Notes under the pieces: model-generated | Seen by the model: the letters and a program-made list of their open reading frames with translations, nothing else | Database searches by the model: none | Told to the model about the DNA's origin: nothing | Program-made: the position numbers and the translations under genes | Source of the DNA: Anaerobiospirillum thomasii | GTDB lineage: Bacteria > Pseudomonadota > Gammaproteobacteria > Enterobacterales > Succinivibrionaceae | Direction of reading: 5' to 3' | Assembly: GCF_900445255.1 (NCBI RefSeq) | Contig: NZ_UAPU01000005.1 | Coordinates: forward strand, 1,191,001-1,255,000 | DNA length: 64,000 nucleotides | In this document: positions 18,594 through 27,929 of the stretch, in pieces | How positions within the stretch are numbered: position 1 is the first letter of the stretch | Layout: each line of letters starts with the position of its first letter

Positions 18594-19247
18594 ATGAGCG
18601 AATTTAGAGTTTTATGTTTTGGTGACTCAAATACCTGGGGCTTTGTGCCCGTAAAGCTTGGGCAGATGACCAGACGCTATGATAAAAACACCCGCTGGAG
18701 CGGTATTTTACAAAAGCTTTTAGGTGATAACTCAACTGTTGTCAATGCAGGTCTTAACTCACGCACCACCTCATCATTTAAAGGCTCTGCCTATCAGGGG
18801 GTAAATTTAAATGCCCTTGAGACTTTTTTAGATACCTATACACAGTCATTGCCTTTAAATCTTGTCATCATTATGCTCGGCACCAATGATGTCAAAGAAA
18901 GTATTGCCCAGAGAGCCGAACACAGTGCCAGACGCATTGGCCTTTTAATTGATATGGTACGTGAGAAAACCTATGTCGGAGATGTGCCAAAGGTGCTTGT
19001 TATCTCACCTGTGCCTGTAAGATATATAGAAGATGAGTCCTATAACCTTGAGTACAATGCTGGAGTTGATGAGAGTAAAAAACAGGCAGAGTATTACAAA
19101 CAGATGTGTTTACAAAAAGATGTTGAGTTTTTAGATGCCTCAAAGCTTGTGCCGCAGGCTGATGGTGATGATGGTGTACATCTGTCAGCTACAGCTCATG
19201 CAAAACTTGCTGATGCAGTATATCAGAAGATTTTAAAAATGTTTTAA
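18594..19247 (+). CDS. SGNH/GDSL-type hydrolase (arylesterase-like)
   Basis: A 217-residue esterase of the SGNH family. The catalytic serine is Ser12 in FGDSNTWG, the block III asparagine is in GTND (Asn98), and the Asp-His pair is in DGVH (Asp193, His196). There is no signal peptide, so it should be cytosolic. TAGGAGAC lies ahead of the ATG at 18594. It is divergent from the EFR1 gene and convergent with the transporter cluster. The substrate is not evident; acyl or aryl esters, or deacetylation of sugars, are all possible in this family. Confidence 0.88.
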   Translation: MSEFRVLCFGDSNTWGFVPVKLGQMTRRYDKNTRWSGILQKLLGDNSTVVNAGLNSRTTSSFKGSAYQGVNLNALETFLDTYTQSLPLNLVIIMLGTNDVKESIAQRAEHSARRIGLLIDMVREKTYVGDVPKVLVISPVPVRYIEDESYNLEYNAGVDESKKQAEYYKQMCLQKDVEFLDASKLVPQADGDDGVHLSATAHAKLADAVYQKILKMF

Positions 19248-19298
19248 TAACAAGACAAAGGGCCTTATATAACACAGACCCTTTTTATTTTGTACTTT

Positions 19299-19324
19299 AA
19301 AACCTCTGCAGTGCAGAGGTTTTT
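19299..19324. terminator. Bidirectional terminator between the GDSL and NSS genes
   Basis: A 12-bp stem centred on 19311 (AAAACCTCTGCA and its complement) has T-runs on both strands. It lies between two convergent genes. A second, weaker hairpin with GGGCC/GACCC arms precedes it at about 19259-19287. Confidence 0.85.
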
Positions 19325-19329
19325 ACATT

Positions 19330-20706
19330 TTACTTGCCAAAGATATTTACATAACCTGTAATAAGCAGAATTATGATAACAACTGGCAGTACATAGCGAT
19401 AGTACCAGAACAGGAAGGCTGGAATCTTAGGGCCTGATCCTGTATTACATTCAGCCAGATAGTTCTTAAAGCCCATACCTGTCTTTGAGGTTACAAAAAG
19501 AACAAAGAACAGTGAGCCCAGAGGCAGGATATTATTGGAGATAATAAAATCCTGGAAATCAAGAATAGTTGATCCTTCACCTAAAGGCTGTATGAAGCTT
19601 AGATAGTTAAAACCTAACAGACATGGTATTGACATACACATGATGATCACAAAGTTTATAATAACAGATCTGACACGTGATATGGCAAAGAGATCCATGG
19701 TCATGGCAATAATACTCTCAAATACAGCAATAAGAGTTGAGAGAGCGGCAAAGAGCATGAACAGGAAGAACAGACCTCCCCAGAAGGCGCCCATCTCCAT
19801 ATTAGCAAATACTGTAGTTAAAGTAATAAAGAGCAGACTTGGACCAGCATCTGGCTGTACACCATAGGAGAAGCAGGCAGGGAAGATCACAAGACCTGCA
19901 AGCAGAGCTACAGTAGTATCAAGACCACAGATATAGGTAGCCTCGGATGCCAGAGAGTAACGCTTGTCCATATAGGTACCAAAGATCTGAATTGAGCCCT
20001 GTCCTACTGATAAGGTAAAGAAGGCCTGACCCATGGCAGCCCAGAGGATCTCAAGAAGTCCCACATCAGAAATACGCTCGGTATTAGGAGCCAGATAATA
20101 CTCAATACCCTCAACAAAGCCTGGCAGAGTAAATGATCTTATAGCCATAAATACAAGCAGTATAAAGAGCAATATCATAAGAGGCTTAGTGATTCTCTCA
20201 ATGCCCTTGACCACACCTAAAGCCACTACAGCAAATGACACTACAACAACTGTTGTCATGCACACAAACATGTATAGAGGATTGGAGAGCAGCTGTTCAA
20301 ACTGCATCTGAGCTGCAGCCTTGTCCACACCGCCTGCAAAACCGCCGGTAAAGGACTTGTAGCAGTAGAATAACAGCCAGCCGGTTAAAAGGCCATAGAA
20401 GGACATCAGCACATATGAGCCCGGGATTAACCAGAATTTGTTATAGTGCCACTTGCTCTTTGGCTGCTCTAAAATTTCAAAGGCGCGAGCAATTGAGCGG
20501 CGTGAAGCACGACCCACAGCCAGCTCCATAGTCAGCAGTGGCATACCTACACCCAGCAAAAAAGCCAGATAAATAAGCACAAAGATGGCGCCGCCATACT
20601 GGCCGGTAATGTAAGGGAAACGCCACACATTGCCAAGACCAATGGCACAGCCTGCTGCAATGAGCAGAAAACCCAGTCTTGTTTTAAACTGTTCACGTTC
20701 TGACAT
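19330..20706 (-). CDS. Sodium-dependent NSS/SNF family transporter, copy 1
   Basis: Integral membrane symporter that probably imports an amino acid or related compound with sodium. It has 458 residues from the ATG at 20706 (AAAGG 9 nt upstream; a TTG two codons earlier is less likely). The NSS signature GFLLIAAGCAIGLGNVWRFPYITGQYGGAIFVL is near the N terminus, followed by GVGMPLLTMELAVGRASRRS and about eleven or twelve hydrophobic segments. It is the third cistron of three tandem paralogs, 12 bp after copy 2. The shared core is strongly conserved among the three, which suggests duplication with substrate divergence. Confidence 0.93.
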   Translation of the reverse strand: MSEREQFKTRLGFLLIAAGCAIGLGNVWRFPYITGQYGGAIFVLIYLAFLLGVGMPLLTMELAVGRASRRSIARAFEILEQPKSKWHYNKFWLIPGSYVLMSFYGLLTGWLLFYCYKSFTGGFAGGVDKAAAQMQFEQLLSNPLYMFVCMTTVVVVSFAVVALGVVKGIERITKPLMILLFILLVFMAIRSFTLPGFVEGIEYYLAPNTERISDVGLLEILWAAMGQAFFTLSVGQGSIQIFGTYMDKRYSLASEATYICGLDTTVALLAGLVIFPACFSYGVQPDAGPSLLFITLTTVFANMEMGAFWGGLFFLFMLFAALSTLIAVFESIIAMTMDLFAISRVRSVIINFVIIMCMSIPCLLGFNYLSFIQPLGEGSTILDFQDFIISNNILPLGSLFFVLFVTSKTGMGFKNYLAECNTGSGPKIPAFLFWYYRYVLPVVIIILLITGYVNIFGK

Positions 20707-20718
20707 AGTCAACTACCT

Positions 20719-22089
20719 TTATCCGAAGATTTCAACATAACCCTGTATAAACAGAGCGAATACAATTACTGGAAGAACTATTAAGAAATAGTACTTCATG
20801 AAATATGGGAATTTAATGCCCTTGCCGGTGTTGATCTCGGCAAGATAATTATCAAAGCCCCAGCCGCGTTTGAGACTTACATACAATATGTAACACATAG
20901 CACCAAATGGCAGAATATTCTTGCTCAGCACAAAGTCATACATATCAAGTATGGTACTGCCCTCGCCAAGCGGCTGTACTGATGACCACAGATTGTAGCC
21001 AAGCAGACATGGTACGGATAAAAGCAAAATGGCAATGCAGTTGATAATTACTGATTTGACACGCTTTATCTCAAAGACTTCCATTGTGATGGCAATAATA
21101 TTTTCAAATACGGCAATCAATGTGGATATAGCAGCAAAGAGCATGAATAAAAAGAAGATTCCGCCCCAGACTGAGCCATATTCCATATTGGAGAACACAG
21201 AGACCAAAGTTACGAAAATAAGACCTGGGCCTGAGCCTGGCTCTACAGCATAGGAGAAGCAGGCTGGGAAGATAATAAAGCCTGCAAGCACAGCAACTGT
21301 AGTATCTAAAAGTGTAATAGTTACAGCCTCATAGCCTATGGTGTAGTTACGTGACATATATGATCCGAAGATCTGAATTGAGCCCACACCAAGACCTAGG
21401 GTAAAGAAGGCCTGTCCCATGGCTGCTGAAATGGCATTTAAAATACCCTTTTCCTGCAGGTTTTCAAGATTTGGGCTTAAATAATAGGACATGCCAGCCT
21501 CAAAACCTGGCAGAGTAAAGGATCTGGCGGCCAGAAAAATAAGCAGACCAAAGAGCATAAGCATAATAGGCTTGGTAATACGCTCCACACCGCGGCGCAG
21601 ACCAAAGGCGCACACACTAAAGGACAGCAGTACTACAAATAAAGTACATAAAAACTGCACTGAAGGAGTGGCAAGCATCTTAGCAAAAGCCTCTCCTGCC
21701 AGACTTTGCTCTGTGTTTGAGGCAAGAGTACCTGAGAACATGCCAACTGTATAGTAGAGCATCCAGCCTGTAACCAGCGAGTAAAAACCCATTAATATAT
21801 AGTTGCCAGGTATCATCCAGAACTTGTTGGCGCGCCAGGCACTGCCTGGTGTGAGTTTTTCAAATGATCTGCCAAGGCTCTGACGAGAGGCTCTGCCTAC
21901 TGCAAGCTCCATGGTCAGAATAGGCATACCGACACATAACAGGAAAAGAATATAGATAATTACAAAGACAGCGCCGCCATACTGACCTGTGATGTATGGA
22001 AAGCGCCATACATTGCCAAGTCCTATGGCACATCCTGCTGCTATAAGTAAAAACCCAATGCGAGAGGCAAACTGTTCGCGATCTGACAT
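20719..22089 (-). CDS. Sodium-dependent NSS/SNF family transporter, copy 2
   Basis: Second of three tandem transporters, 456 residues, starting MSDREQFASRIGFLLIAAGCAIG behind an AAAAGGAT site. It keeps the sodium- and substrate-binding N-terminal helix (GNVWRFPYITGQYGGAVF) and the AMGQAFFTLGLGVGSIQIFGSYM segment in the middle. It differs from its neighbours mainly in the loop near residues 115-150 (FSGTLASNTEQSLAGEAFAKM), a region facing outside in this fold. It is 51 bp after copy 3, with an intercistronic hairpin between them. Confidence 0.93.
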   Translation of the reverse strand: MSDREQFASRIGFLLIAAGCAIGLGNVWRFPYITGQYGGAVFVIIYILFLLCVGMPILTMELAVGRASRQSLGRSFEKLTPGSAWRANKFWMIPGNYILMGFYSLVTGWMLYYTVGMFSGTLASNTEQSLAGEAFAKMLATPSVQFLCTLFVVLLSFSVCAFGLRRGVERITKPIMLMLFGLLIFLAARSFTLPGFEAGMSYYLSPNLENLQEKGILNAISAAMGQAFFTLGLGVGSIQIFGSYMSRNYTIGYEAVTITLLDTTVAVLAGFIIFPACFSYAVEPGSGPGLIFVTLVSVFSNMEYGSVWGGIFFLFMLFAAISTLIAVFENIIAITMEVFEIKRVKSVIINCIAILLLSVPCLLGYNLWSSVQPLGEGSTILDMYDFVLSKNILPFGAMCYILYVSLKRGWGFDNYLAEINTGKGIKFPYFMKYYFLIVLPVIVFALFIQGYVEIFG

Positions 22090-22109
22090 GATTATATCCT
22101 TTTTGTAAT

Positions 22110-22136
22110 TGTCTGCCCCTCCTTGCAGGGCAGACA
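22110..22136 (-). other. Intercistronic hairpin between NSS copies 3 and 2
   Basis: A 9-bp GC-rich stem (TGTCTGCCC and its complement GGGCAGACA) lies between the stop of copy 3 and the ribosome binding site of copy 2. There is no T-run, so it more likely affects mRNA decay or relative expression than termination. Confidence 0.5.
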
Positions 22137-22140
22137 GGTG

Positions 22141-23517
22141 CTATTTGCCAAAAACACTCATATAACTATTAACGATGAGGAAAATAATTACTACAGGCAG
22201 TAAGAAGCGGTAATAATTAATACCCCAGGCAGGAATCTTAAAACCATTGCCGGTATTGGCCTCTTTTCTATAGTTTTCAAAACCCCAGCCACCTCTCCAG
22301 GTTATGTAGGCTACATAACACAGAGCGCCAAGAGGTAGTATGTTATTGGATATGATAAAGTCCTCAAGATCAAGGAAGGTTGAATTTCCGCCCAAAGGAT
22401 GAACATCACTTAAAAGATTAAAGCCAAACAGACATGGCAGAGCCAGTACCAGTATCACAGCAAAGTTGACCATAACAGAGCGTCTGCGTGATGTGGTAAA
22501 GAGTTCCATGGTAATGGCAATAATATTTTCAAATACGGCAATCAAAGTAGACAGTGCAGCAAAGAGCATAAACATAAAGAAGAAGCCTCCCCATATGGAG
22601 CCGTTTTCCATATTGGAGAAAATAGATACCAATGTTACAAAGATAAGACCTGGACCTTCATTTGGCTGCACGCCATAGGTAAAGCAGGCAGGGAAAATAA
22701 TAAGACCTGAGAGCAGAGCCACAGTGGTATCAAGCAGAGTAATAGTTACAGCCTCTGTTGCCAGACTGTAGCGTGAGTCCATATAGGTACCAAAAATCTG
22801 AATGGCACCAATACCAATAGACAGGGTAAAGAAGGCCTGAGCCATAGCTGCAGATAAAATCTGCAGAATGCCGTATTTCTCAATGCTCTCAAAATTTGGA
22901 TACAGATAGTACTCAATACCCTCTTTAAAACCATCTAGGGTAAATGATCTTAATGATAAAAAGATAAGCAAAGCAAAAAGCAGCAACATTAAAGGTTTGG
23001 TGACACGCTCCACACCCTTGCGCAAACCTAAGGCACAGATACCAAAACCTACAGAGACTACAGCTATCATGTTGATGAGCATAGATGATGGAGAGGCTAA
23101 CATATCGCCAAAGGCTTTGCCTGCATCTGCAGCTGAGGTATTTACTCCAAACTCACCTGTAAAGCCTTTGATACAGTAAAAGAGCATCCAGCCTGTAACT
23201 ACTGAATAAAATGACATCAGTACATAGTTACCTGCTATCATCCAGAATTTATTTAAACGCCAGATTTTAGATTTTGGTGTTAAAACCTCAAATGACTGAG
23301 CAAGTGAACGTCTGGAGGCACGGCCTATAGCCAGCTCCATTGACAGCAAAGGCACACCAAAGGCTAAAAGAAAGAATACATAGATTAAAACAAATAAGGC
23401 ACCGCCATACTGACCTGTAATAAAAGGAAAGCGCCAGACGTTACCCAAACCGATGGCGCATCCGGCCGCAATCAGCAAGAAGCCCAGTCGGGATGAAAAG
23501 TGCTCTCTTGTCGGCAT
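22141..23517 (-). CDS. Sodium-dependent NSS/SNF family transporter, copy 3
   Basis: First cistron of the transporter cluster, 458 residues from the ATG at 23517 (MPTREHFSSRLGFLLIAAGC). The open frame extends to a TTG at 23532, but the TTGGAG there is the Shine-Dalgarno sequence itself. It has the NSS signature GLGNVWRFPFITGQYGGALF, the SIGIGAIQIFGTYM segment and the C-terminal WGINYYRFLLPVVIIFLIVNSYM. The upstream pnp terminator ends directly at the Shine-Dalgarno sequence, so any promoter for this cluster must lie inside or before the pnp 3' end, or expression depends on read-through. Confidence 0.93.
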   Translation of the reverse strand: MPTREHFSSRLGFLLIAAGCAIGLGNVWRFPFITGQYGGALFVLIYVFFLLAFGVPLLSMELAIGRASRRSLAQSFEVLTPKSKIWRLNKFWMIAGNYVLMSFYSVVTGWMLFYCIKGFTGEFGVNTSAADAGKAFGDMLASPSSMLINMIAVVSVGFGICALGLRKGVERVTKPLMLLLFALLIFLSLRSFTLDGFKEGIEYYLYPNFESIEKYGILQILSAAMAQAFFTLSIGIGAIQIFGTYMDSRYSLATEAVTITLLDTTVALLSGLIIFPACFTYGVQPNEGPGLIFVTLVSIFSNMENGSIWGGFFFMFMLFAALSTLIAVFENIIAITMELFTTSRRRSVMVNFAVILVLALPCLFGFNLLSDVHPLGGNSTFLDLEDFIISNNILPLGALCYVAYITWRGGWGFENYRKEANTGNGFKIPAWGINYYRFLLPVVIIFLIVNSYMSVFGK

Positions 23518-23530
23518 TTTTCTACACTCC

Positions 23531-23558
23531 AAAAAAAGGCCTAGATATTATCTAGGCC
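23531..23558 (-). terminator. Terminator of pnp, abutting the NSS copy 3 ribosome binding site
   Basis: A hairpin with GGCCTAGAT / ATCTAGGCC arms (about 23538-23558) is followed on the minus strand by T7. The next bases are GGAG, the Shine-Dalgarno sequence of the downstream transporter. Confidence 0.85.
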
Positions 23559-23582
23559 TGTACTGAATATCTGATTTAGCTA

Positions 23583-25838
23583 TTATAATGTAGGATTGTC
23601 GCTTTTTGACTCAGTTGCACTATTTTCATGCGCTGTTTGCGAATTTTCTGCAACTTCTTCACAAGATTGTGCAGAATTTTCACCCTCACATGCACAATCC
23701 TGAACCTCATTTTGAGACTCGTTCTGATCCTGTGCAACATTGTTTTCATTCAGAGCCTTGATAGACAGGCTGATCTTGCCCTGATTGTCAACGCTCAGTA
23801 CGCGCACTTTAATGGTGTCGCCCTTGTGCAGATAATCCTCAACATTCTCCACATGCTCATCTGCAATCTGAGAAATGTGCACCAGACCGTCACGGCCAGG
23901 AAGAATGCTGACGAAGGCGCCAAACTTGGAGAGACTTACTACCTTGCCCTCATAGTCCTTGCCTACTTCTACATCAACTAAAAGTTCATTGATACGATCT
24001 GTGGCTGCGCAGGCAGCGGCAGCTGTTGGAGCTGAGATCTTAACTGTACCGTTGTCAGAGATATCAATTGAGGTATTGGTGTCTGACTGAATATTACGTA
24101 TATTAAAGCCACCCTTGCCGATAATGTCCTTTATCTTATCGGTTGGAACCTGCATGGTTACAATGCGTGGAGCGTAAGGGGAAAGCTCGGTACGTGGCTC
24201 AGGCAGAGCACGTGACATAACCTCAAGTAAGTGTAATCTTGCAGAGTGGGCATCAGTTAATGCCTGCTGCATGATCTCACGGGTAATACCGTCAGTCTTG
24301 ATATCCATCTGCAGAGCTGTTACACCCTCTTTGGTACCTGCAACCTTAAAGTCCATATCACCAAGATGATCCTCATCACCCATGATGTCAGTTAAAATGG
24401 CAACTCTGTCATCCTCTTTAACCAGACCCATGGCAATACCTGCAACAGCAGCCTTACATGGAACACCTGCATCAAACAGTGCCAGTGAGCCGCCACACAC
24501 AGAAGCCATTGATGATGAGCCGTTGGACTCGGTAATCTCTGATACTATGCGCACTGTGTATGGGAAATTGTCCATATCTGGCAGAACTGCACGCAAGGCG
24601 CGCTTTGCAAGACGGCCGTGACCGATTTCACGACGCTTTGGTGAACCGATAAGGCCGGTCTCACCTACACAGTATGGTGGGAAGTTGTAGTGCAGAATAA
24701 ATCTGTCTGATCTGGTACCGGTCATATCCTCAAAGGTCTGGGCATCACGCTCAGAGCCAAGAGTTGCTGTAGCAATAGACTGAGTTTCACCGCGGGTGAA
24801 AAGAGCACTGCCGTGCACACGTGGCAGAAGACCTGTAGCTACAGTAATTGGGCGTATCATGCGCAGTGTACGGCCGTCGATGCGGTTCTCGCCTGCTAAA
24901 ATACGCTGACGGACAATATCGCGCTCAAGCTCAAAGAAAATCTTGGAAATTTCCTGATCTTTTTCAGCCCACTCTTCTTTTTGAGCCTTAACCTTTTCAA
25001 TGACGCTCTCTTCAATCTCAGATAATCTGTTCTGACGCTCAAGCTTATCAACAATTAAGAAGGCATTGCCTACACTCTCTTTAGCCTCTGAGTGTACTGC
25101 AGCAATAAGCTCCTCATCTTTAGCAGGAGCCTGCCAGTCCCATACAGGGCGGGCTACATCTTTGGCAAAAGCCTCAATCTCATCGATGACTACCTGCTGC
25201 TGCTCGTGACCGTACATTACAGCGCCAAGCATTACGTCCTCAGGCAGGATGTTGGCCTCAGACTCAACCATAACTACAGCTTTCTTTGAGCCTGCAACCA
25301 CTAAATCAAGATCTGATTTTTCAATCTCAGAGGTAATTGGGTTTAGTACAAACTGACCGTCAATAAAACCTACTCTTGCAGCTCCCAAAGGACCATTCCA
25401 TGGCAGTCCTGAGCTTGCAAGGGCGGCAGATGCGGCAATAATGGAAATAATATCGGTTGGAACTTCCTGATTGGCTGACATTACAGTTACAACAACCTGT
25501 ACTTCGTTTACAAAGCCATCAGGGAATAATGGGCGCAGAGGTCTGTCGATAAGACGTGAAATCAGTGTCTCGCCCTCTGATGCACGACCTTCTCTTCTAA
25601 AGAAGCTTACTGGTATCTTGCCTACAGCGTAGGAGCGCTCCTGATAATTTACGGTAAGAGGGAAGAAATCGCGGCCTTCAACCTGCTCACGACGGTTGCA
25701 GACTACAGTTGCAAGAACAGTTGTATCATCCATTGAAGCCAAAACGGCTGAGTCTGCCTGACGACCAATTGCACCAGTTTCTAATGTTATTGTATGACGT
25801 CCGTATTTAAAGGTGCGGGTGATAGGCTTTAAATTCAT
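23583..25838 (-). CDS. pnp: Polynucleotide phosphorylase
   Basis: 3'-5' phosphorolytic exoribonuclease and degradosome component. The 751 residues contain two RNase PH domains ([22 protein letters not shown] and [34 protein letters not shown]), a KH domain with [13 protein letters not shown] near residue 568 and an S1 domain ([31 protein letters not shown]) near residues 630-695. It ends in an acidic low-complexity tail of about 50 residues containing three cysteines ([15 protein letters not shown]), longer than in E. coli (711 residues). It follows rpsO in the conserved rpsO-pnp order. Confidence 0.97.
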   Translation of the reverse strand: MNLKPITRTFKYGRHTITLETGAIGRQADSAVLASMDDTTVLATVVCNRREQVEGRDFFPLTVNYQERSYAVGKIPVSFFRREGRASEGETLISRLIDRPLRPLFPDGFVNEVQVVVTVMSANQEVPTDIISIIAASAALASSGLPWNGPLGAARVGFIDGQFVLNPITSEIEKSDLDLVVAGSKKAVVMVESEANILPEDVMLGAVMYGHEQQQVVIDEIEAFAKDVARPVWDWQAPAKDEELIAAVHSEAKESVGNAFLIVDKLERQNRLSEIEESVIEKVKAQKEEWAEKDQEISKIFFELERDIVRQRILAGENRIDGRTLRMIRPITVATGLLPRVHGSALFTRGETQSIATATLGSERDAQTFEDMTGTRSDRFILHYNFPPYCVGETGLIGSPKRREIGHGRLAKRALRAVLPDMDNFPYTVRIVSEITESNGSSSMASVCGGSLALFDAGVPCKAAVAGIAMGLVKEDDRVAILTDIMGDEDHLGDMDFKVAGTKEGVTALQMDIKTDGITREIMQQALTDAHSARLHLLEVMSRALPEPRTELSPYAPRIVTMQVPTDKIKDIIGKGGFNIRNIQSDTNTSIDISDNGTVKISAPTAAAACAATDRINELLVDVEVGKDYEGKVVSLSKFGAFVSILPGRDGLVHISQIADEHVENVEDYLHKGDTIKVRVLSVDNQGKISLSIKALNENNVAQDQNESQNEVQDCACEGENSAQSCEEVAENSQTAHENSATESKSDNPTL

Positions 25839-25897
25839 TAAAAATTCTCCACTTAAGATCCACTAAATTCTTTGCACCATGGATCTATATACAAATT

Positions 25898-25915
25898 GGG
25901 CGGTTTACACCGCCC
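25898..25915 (-). other. Hairpin in the rpsO-pnp intercistronic region
   Basis: A 7-bp GC stem (GGGCGGT/ACCGCCC) with a 4-nt loop lies 13 bp after the rpsO stop. On the minus strand it is followed by AATTTG, a poor T-tract, so it is at most a leaky terminator. In E. coli this position holds an attenuating terminator and RNase III site. Confidence 0.5.
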
Positions 25916-25928
25916 TCGCCAGTCGCTC

Positions 25929-26198
25929 TTAGCGACGGAGCTTTAACTTCTCAACAATGGCGCTGTAACGCTCAATGTCTGAAGCTTTTAAGTAGTCAAG
26001 AAGCTTACGACGCTGTGCTACCATACGCAGGAGACCACGACGGCTGTGGTGATCTTTCTTATTGGCCTGGAAGTGTGGCTGCAGGTCAGCAATTCTATAG
26101 GTTAAAAGTGCAATCTGCACTTCTGTGCAACCTGTATCATTCTCATTGCGACCAAACTCTGCGACGATTTTTGCTTTCTGTTCTACGGTAAGTGACAT
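25929..26198 (-). CDS. rpsO: 30S ribosomal protein S15
   Basis: Small-subunit protein that binds the central domain of 16S rRNA early in assembly. The 89 residues are the normal length and show the conserved [36 protein letters not shown] start, [22 protein letters not shown] and the C-terminal [14 protein letters not shown]. It heads an rpsO-pnp operon. The start codon follows GGAG, part of which lies at the foot of a leader hairpin. An IS4-family element sits 127 bp upstream of the start codon. Confidence 0.97.
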   Translation of the reverse strand: MSLTVEQKAKIVAEFGRNENDTGCTEVQIALLTYRIADLQPHFQANKKDHHSRRGLLRMVAQRRKLLDYLKASDIERYSAIVEKLKLRR

Positions 26199-26208
26199 AT
26201 TATGCTCC

Positions 26209-26270
26209 TTTGTGATTTACCATACGCCCCTTCCAATCACAAATTCAGGAGGGGTATCTACATAATTTTA
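26209..26270 (-). promoter_or_regulatory. rpsO leader: -10 element and hairpin next to the ribosome binding site
   Basis: A TAAAAT -10 element reads at 26265-26270. The transcript then contains a 9-bp perfect stem (TTTGTGATT with AATCACAAA, 26209-26243) whose 3' arm runs into the AAGGAG of rpsO. In E. coli, S15 represses its own translation through a leader structure over the ribosome binding site; this one is a candidate for the same control. That role is inference. Confidence 0.5.
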
Positions 26271-26337
26271 ACACAATTCTTATAAATGATGAATATAGTT
26301 ATAAATCAAAAGACTGTGATCAAGCATACCCATGAAC

Positions 26338-27774
26338 TTAAGCCTTGATTGTAACATCAATTTTGTGCGGTATTAAAAAGTCTTTCGTCATATGGTGTGT
26401 ATTGTAAATTTTATCGACCAGGAGGCTTACGTCCTTTTTAAGATCTATATCCCTTTGTGATGGTTTAGTTCGCATCATAGAATCTAAAAGACCTTCAAAC
26501 TTGCTGATCTCATTGTATATTGTAGACTTAGCGCCTTTGACCATGGCTTTTAACAATGGTCCTATATCTCTGATAGAGGAAGCCATCTTTAACAGAGATA
26601 TTTCCCGTTTTTTACGTTGGTCATCTCTTTTCTTTTTCTGAAGCTGTTTTGCTATAAGCTTTTTGATGAGGTATGAGCCAATACTTGCATAAATAAAGAG
26701 CAGGATAATTTCTTTGATGGACGAATTGATAGAGCAGAGGCTGTTGCTACTTTTAAGTGCTTTAAACATGATCTCGCAGGACCAGCGCGTCCTGTAAGTA
26801 TCAGCTATAACTGATGCTGCTACACGGCTTGCATCTATGTTGGTGATGAAATAATTAAATTTATCATCAACAGGATTATAGATACGAATCATCCTTAAAA
26901 CGGTATCATCGTTAACCTGCACAGCCATATCAACCAGAGGATATTTGCTGCCATTTAAGTGCTGACATGGTTTGCATCCTTCAAATTCATGTAACGTGGC
27001 TCCGTTGCCATCCATTGCATGAATAATCTTATAGGCGCAATTCTCCTTGCCTCTGAATATAAAATAATGCCCCTTGGATATAAGTAGCAAATATAAAGCT
27101 TCAGATACATATCCCCTGTCGCACAGATATAACACCTGCTCATAGATATCTGGTGACAGGTGCTCTCTTTCATTGGCTACAGCCTCCGTAATATCAATAT
27201 GTGTAGGCATATTATTTACAATAGAAAACCCCGTATGCAGTTTAATAGCGGCAGATTTTTTATCAGGGTTGGTCTTGTCAGGATTACGTGTTTTAGCCTT
27301 GCAGCTAAAGTTGTCATAGGCTGAGTATCTAAGGGAGATTTCAGAGCCATCCACCATGATAATATCATTAACACCGACACTCTGCCTGTAAGCCTCAAGC
27401 AGTTTCAGACCAGTTTCATTAGTATCGTCTTTAACAAGCATAGAGAGGTTTTCTATAGTATTCTTCATAACTTCAAGCAGTCCCTCTGAACGCAGACGGT
27501 TGTGAAGAGCCTTTGAAGATATATCAATGCCAAACATGTCAGAATAGCACTTATGAAATCCATTTAAAGTAAAGGTTATATTGTTAGAGTTTTGGTTAGT
27601 AGAGGCATATGTTAAAAGAGCTGAGAGAAGTTCAGCTATTGTAACTTTTCTTTGCCTTTTGAGTGTGCCATTTTTTCTGGCAAAATTATTAATAAGCTCT
27701 TTGCTGAAGACGGTTAAAATATTTAAGAGTTCAGCTCTTTGAATATAGAGATTAATTTGAGATAATAAAGACAT
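26338..27774 (-). CDS. IS4-family transposase, copy 1
   Basis: DDE transposase of 478 residues from the ATG at 27774 (MSLLSQINLYIQRAELLNIL), which follows AAAGGA; an open frame to 27858 would need a start without such a site. Catalytic motifs are IMVDGSEISLRYS, VLYLCDRGYVSEALY and the IS4 signature Y-x2-R-x3-E-x6-K in YRTRWSCEIMFKALK. The C-terminal region is rich in lysine and arginine. The protein is identical to that of copy 2. No terminator separates its stop from the element end, 13 bp away, so transcripts can run on into rpsO. Confidence 0.93.
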   Translation of the reverse strand: MSLLSQINLYIQRAELLNILTVFSKELINNFARKNGTLKRQRKVTIAELLSALLTYASTNQNSNNITFTLNGFHKCYSDMFGIDISSKALHNRLRSEGLLEVMKNTIENLSMLVKDDTNETGLKLLEAYRQSVGVNDIIMVDGSEISLRYSAYDNFSCKAKTRNPDKTNPDKKSAAIKLHTGFSIVNNMPTHIDITEAVANEREHLSPDIYEQVLYLCDRGYVSEALYLLLISKGHYFIFRGKENCAYKIIHAMDGNGATLHEFEGCKPCQHLNGSKYPLVDMAVQVNDDTVLRMIRIYNPVDDKFNYFITNIDASRVAASVIADTYRTRWSCEIMFKALKSSNSLCSINSSIKEIILLFIYASIGSYLIKKLIAKQLQKKKRDDQRKKREISLLKMASSIRDIGPLLKAMVKGAKSTIYNEISKFEGLLDSMMRTKPSQRDIDLKKDVSLLVDKIYNTHHMTKDFLIPHKIDVTIKA

Positions 27775-27831
27775 AGCAAGTTTTCCTTTGTTTGGTTTGG
27801 TTTGGTATATTATACCATGGAAACTTGCTAT
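27772..27831 (-). promoter_or_regulatory. IS4 copy 1: transposase promoter inside a start-site-sequestering inverted repeat
   Basis: ATAGCAAGTTTCC (minus strand, 27831-27819) can pair with GGAAAACTTGCTAT (27786-27773), which contains the Shine-Dalgarno sequence and the A and T of the start codon. A TATAAT -10 element at 27814-27809 lies between the arms. A transcript from this promoter would start after the first arm and stay open; a transcript entering from outside would fold and block translation. Confidence 0.6.
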
Positions 27832-27929
27832 ACCCCATAAAAATCCTTTATAAAACAATCTGTTAGATCGTTTTTAATACTTCTAACAACCTCTTTTTGT
27901 ATCAGAATTGTATGTTTCCAAAAAAATCA

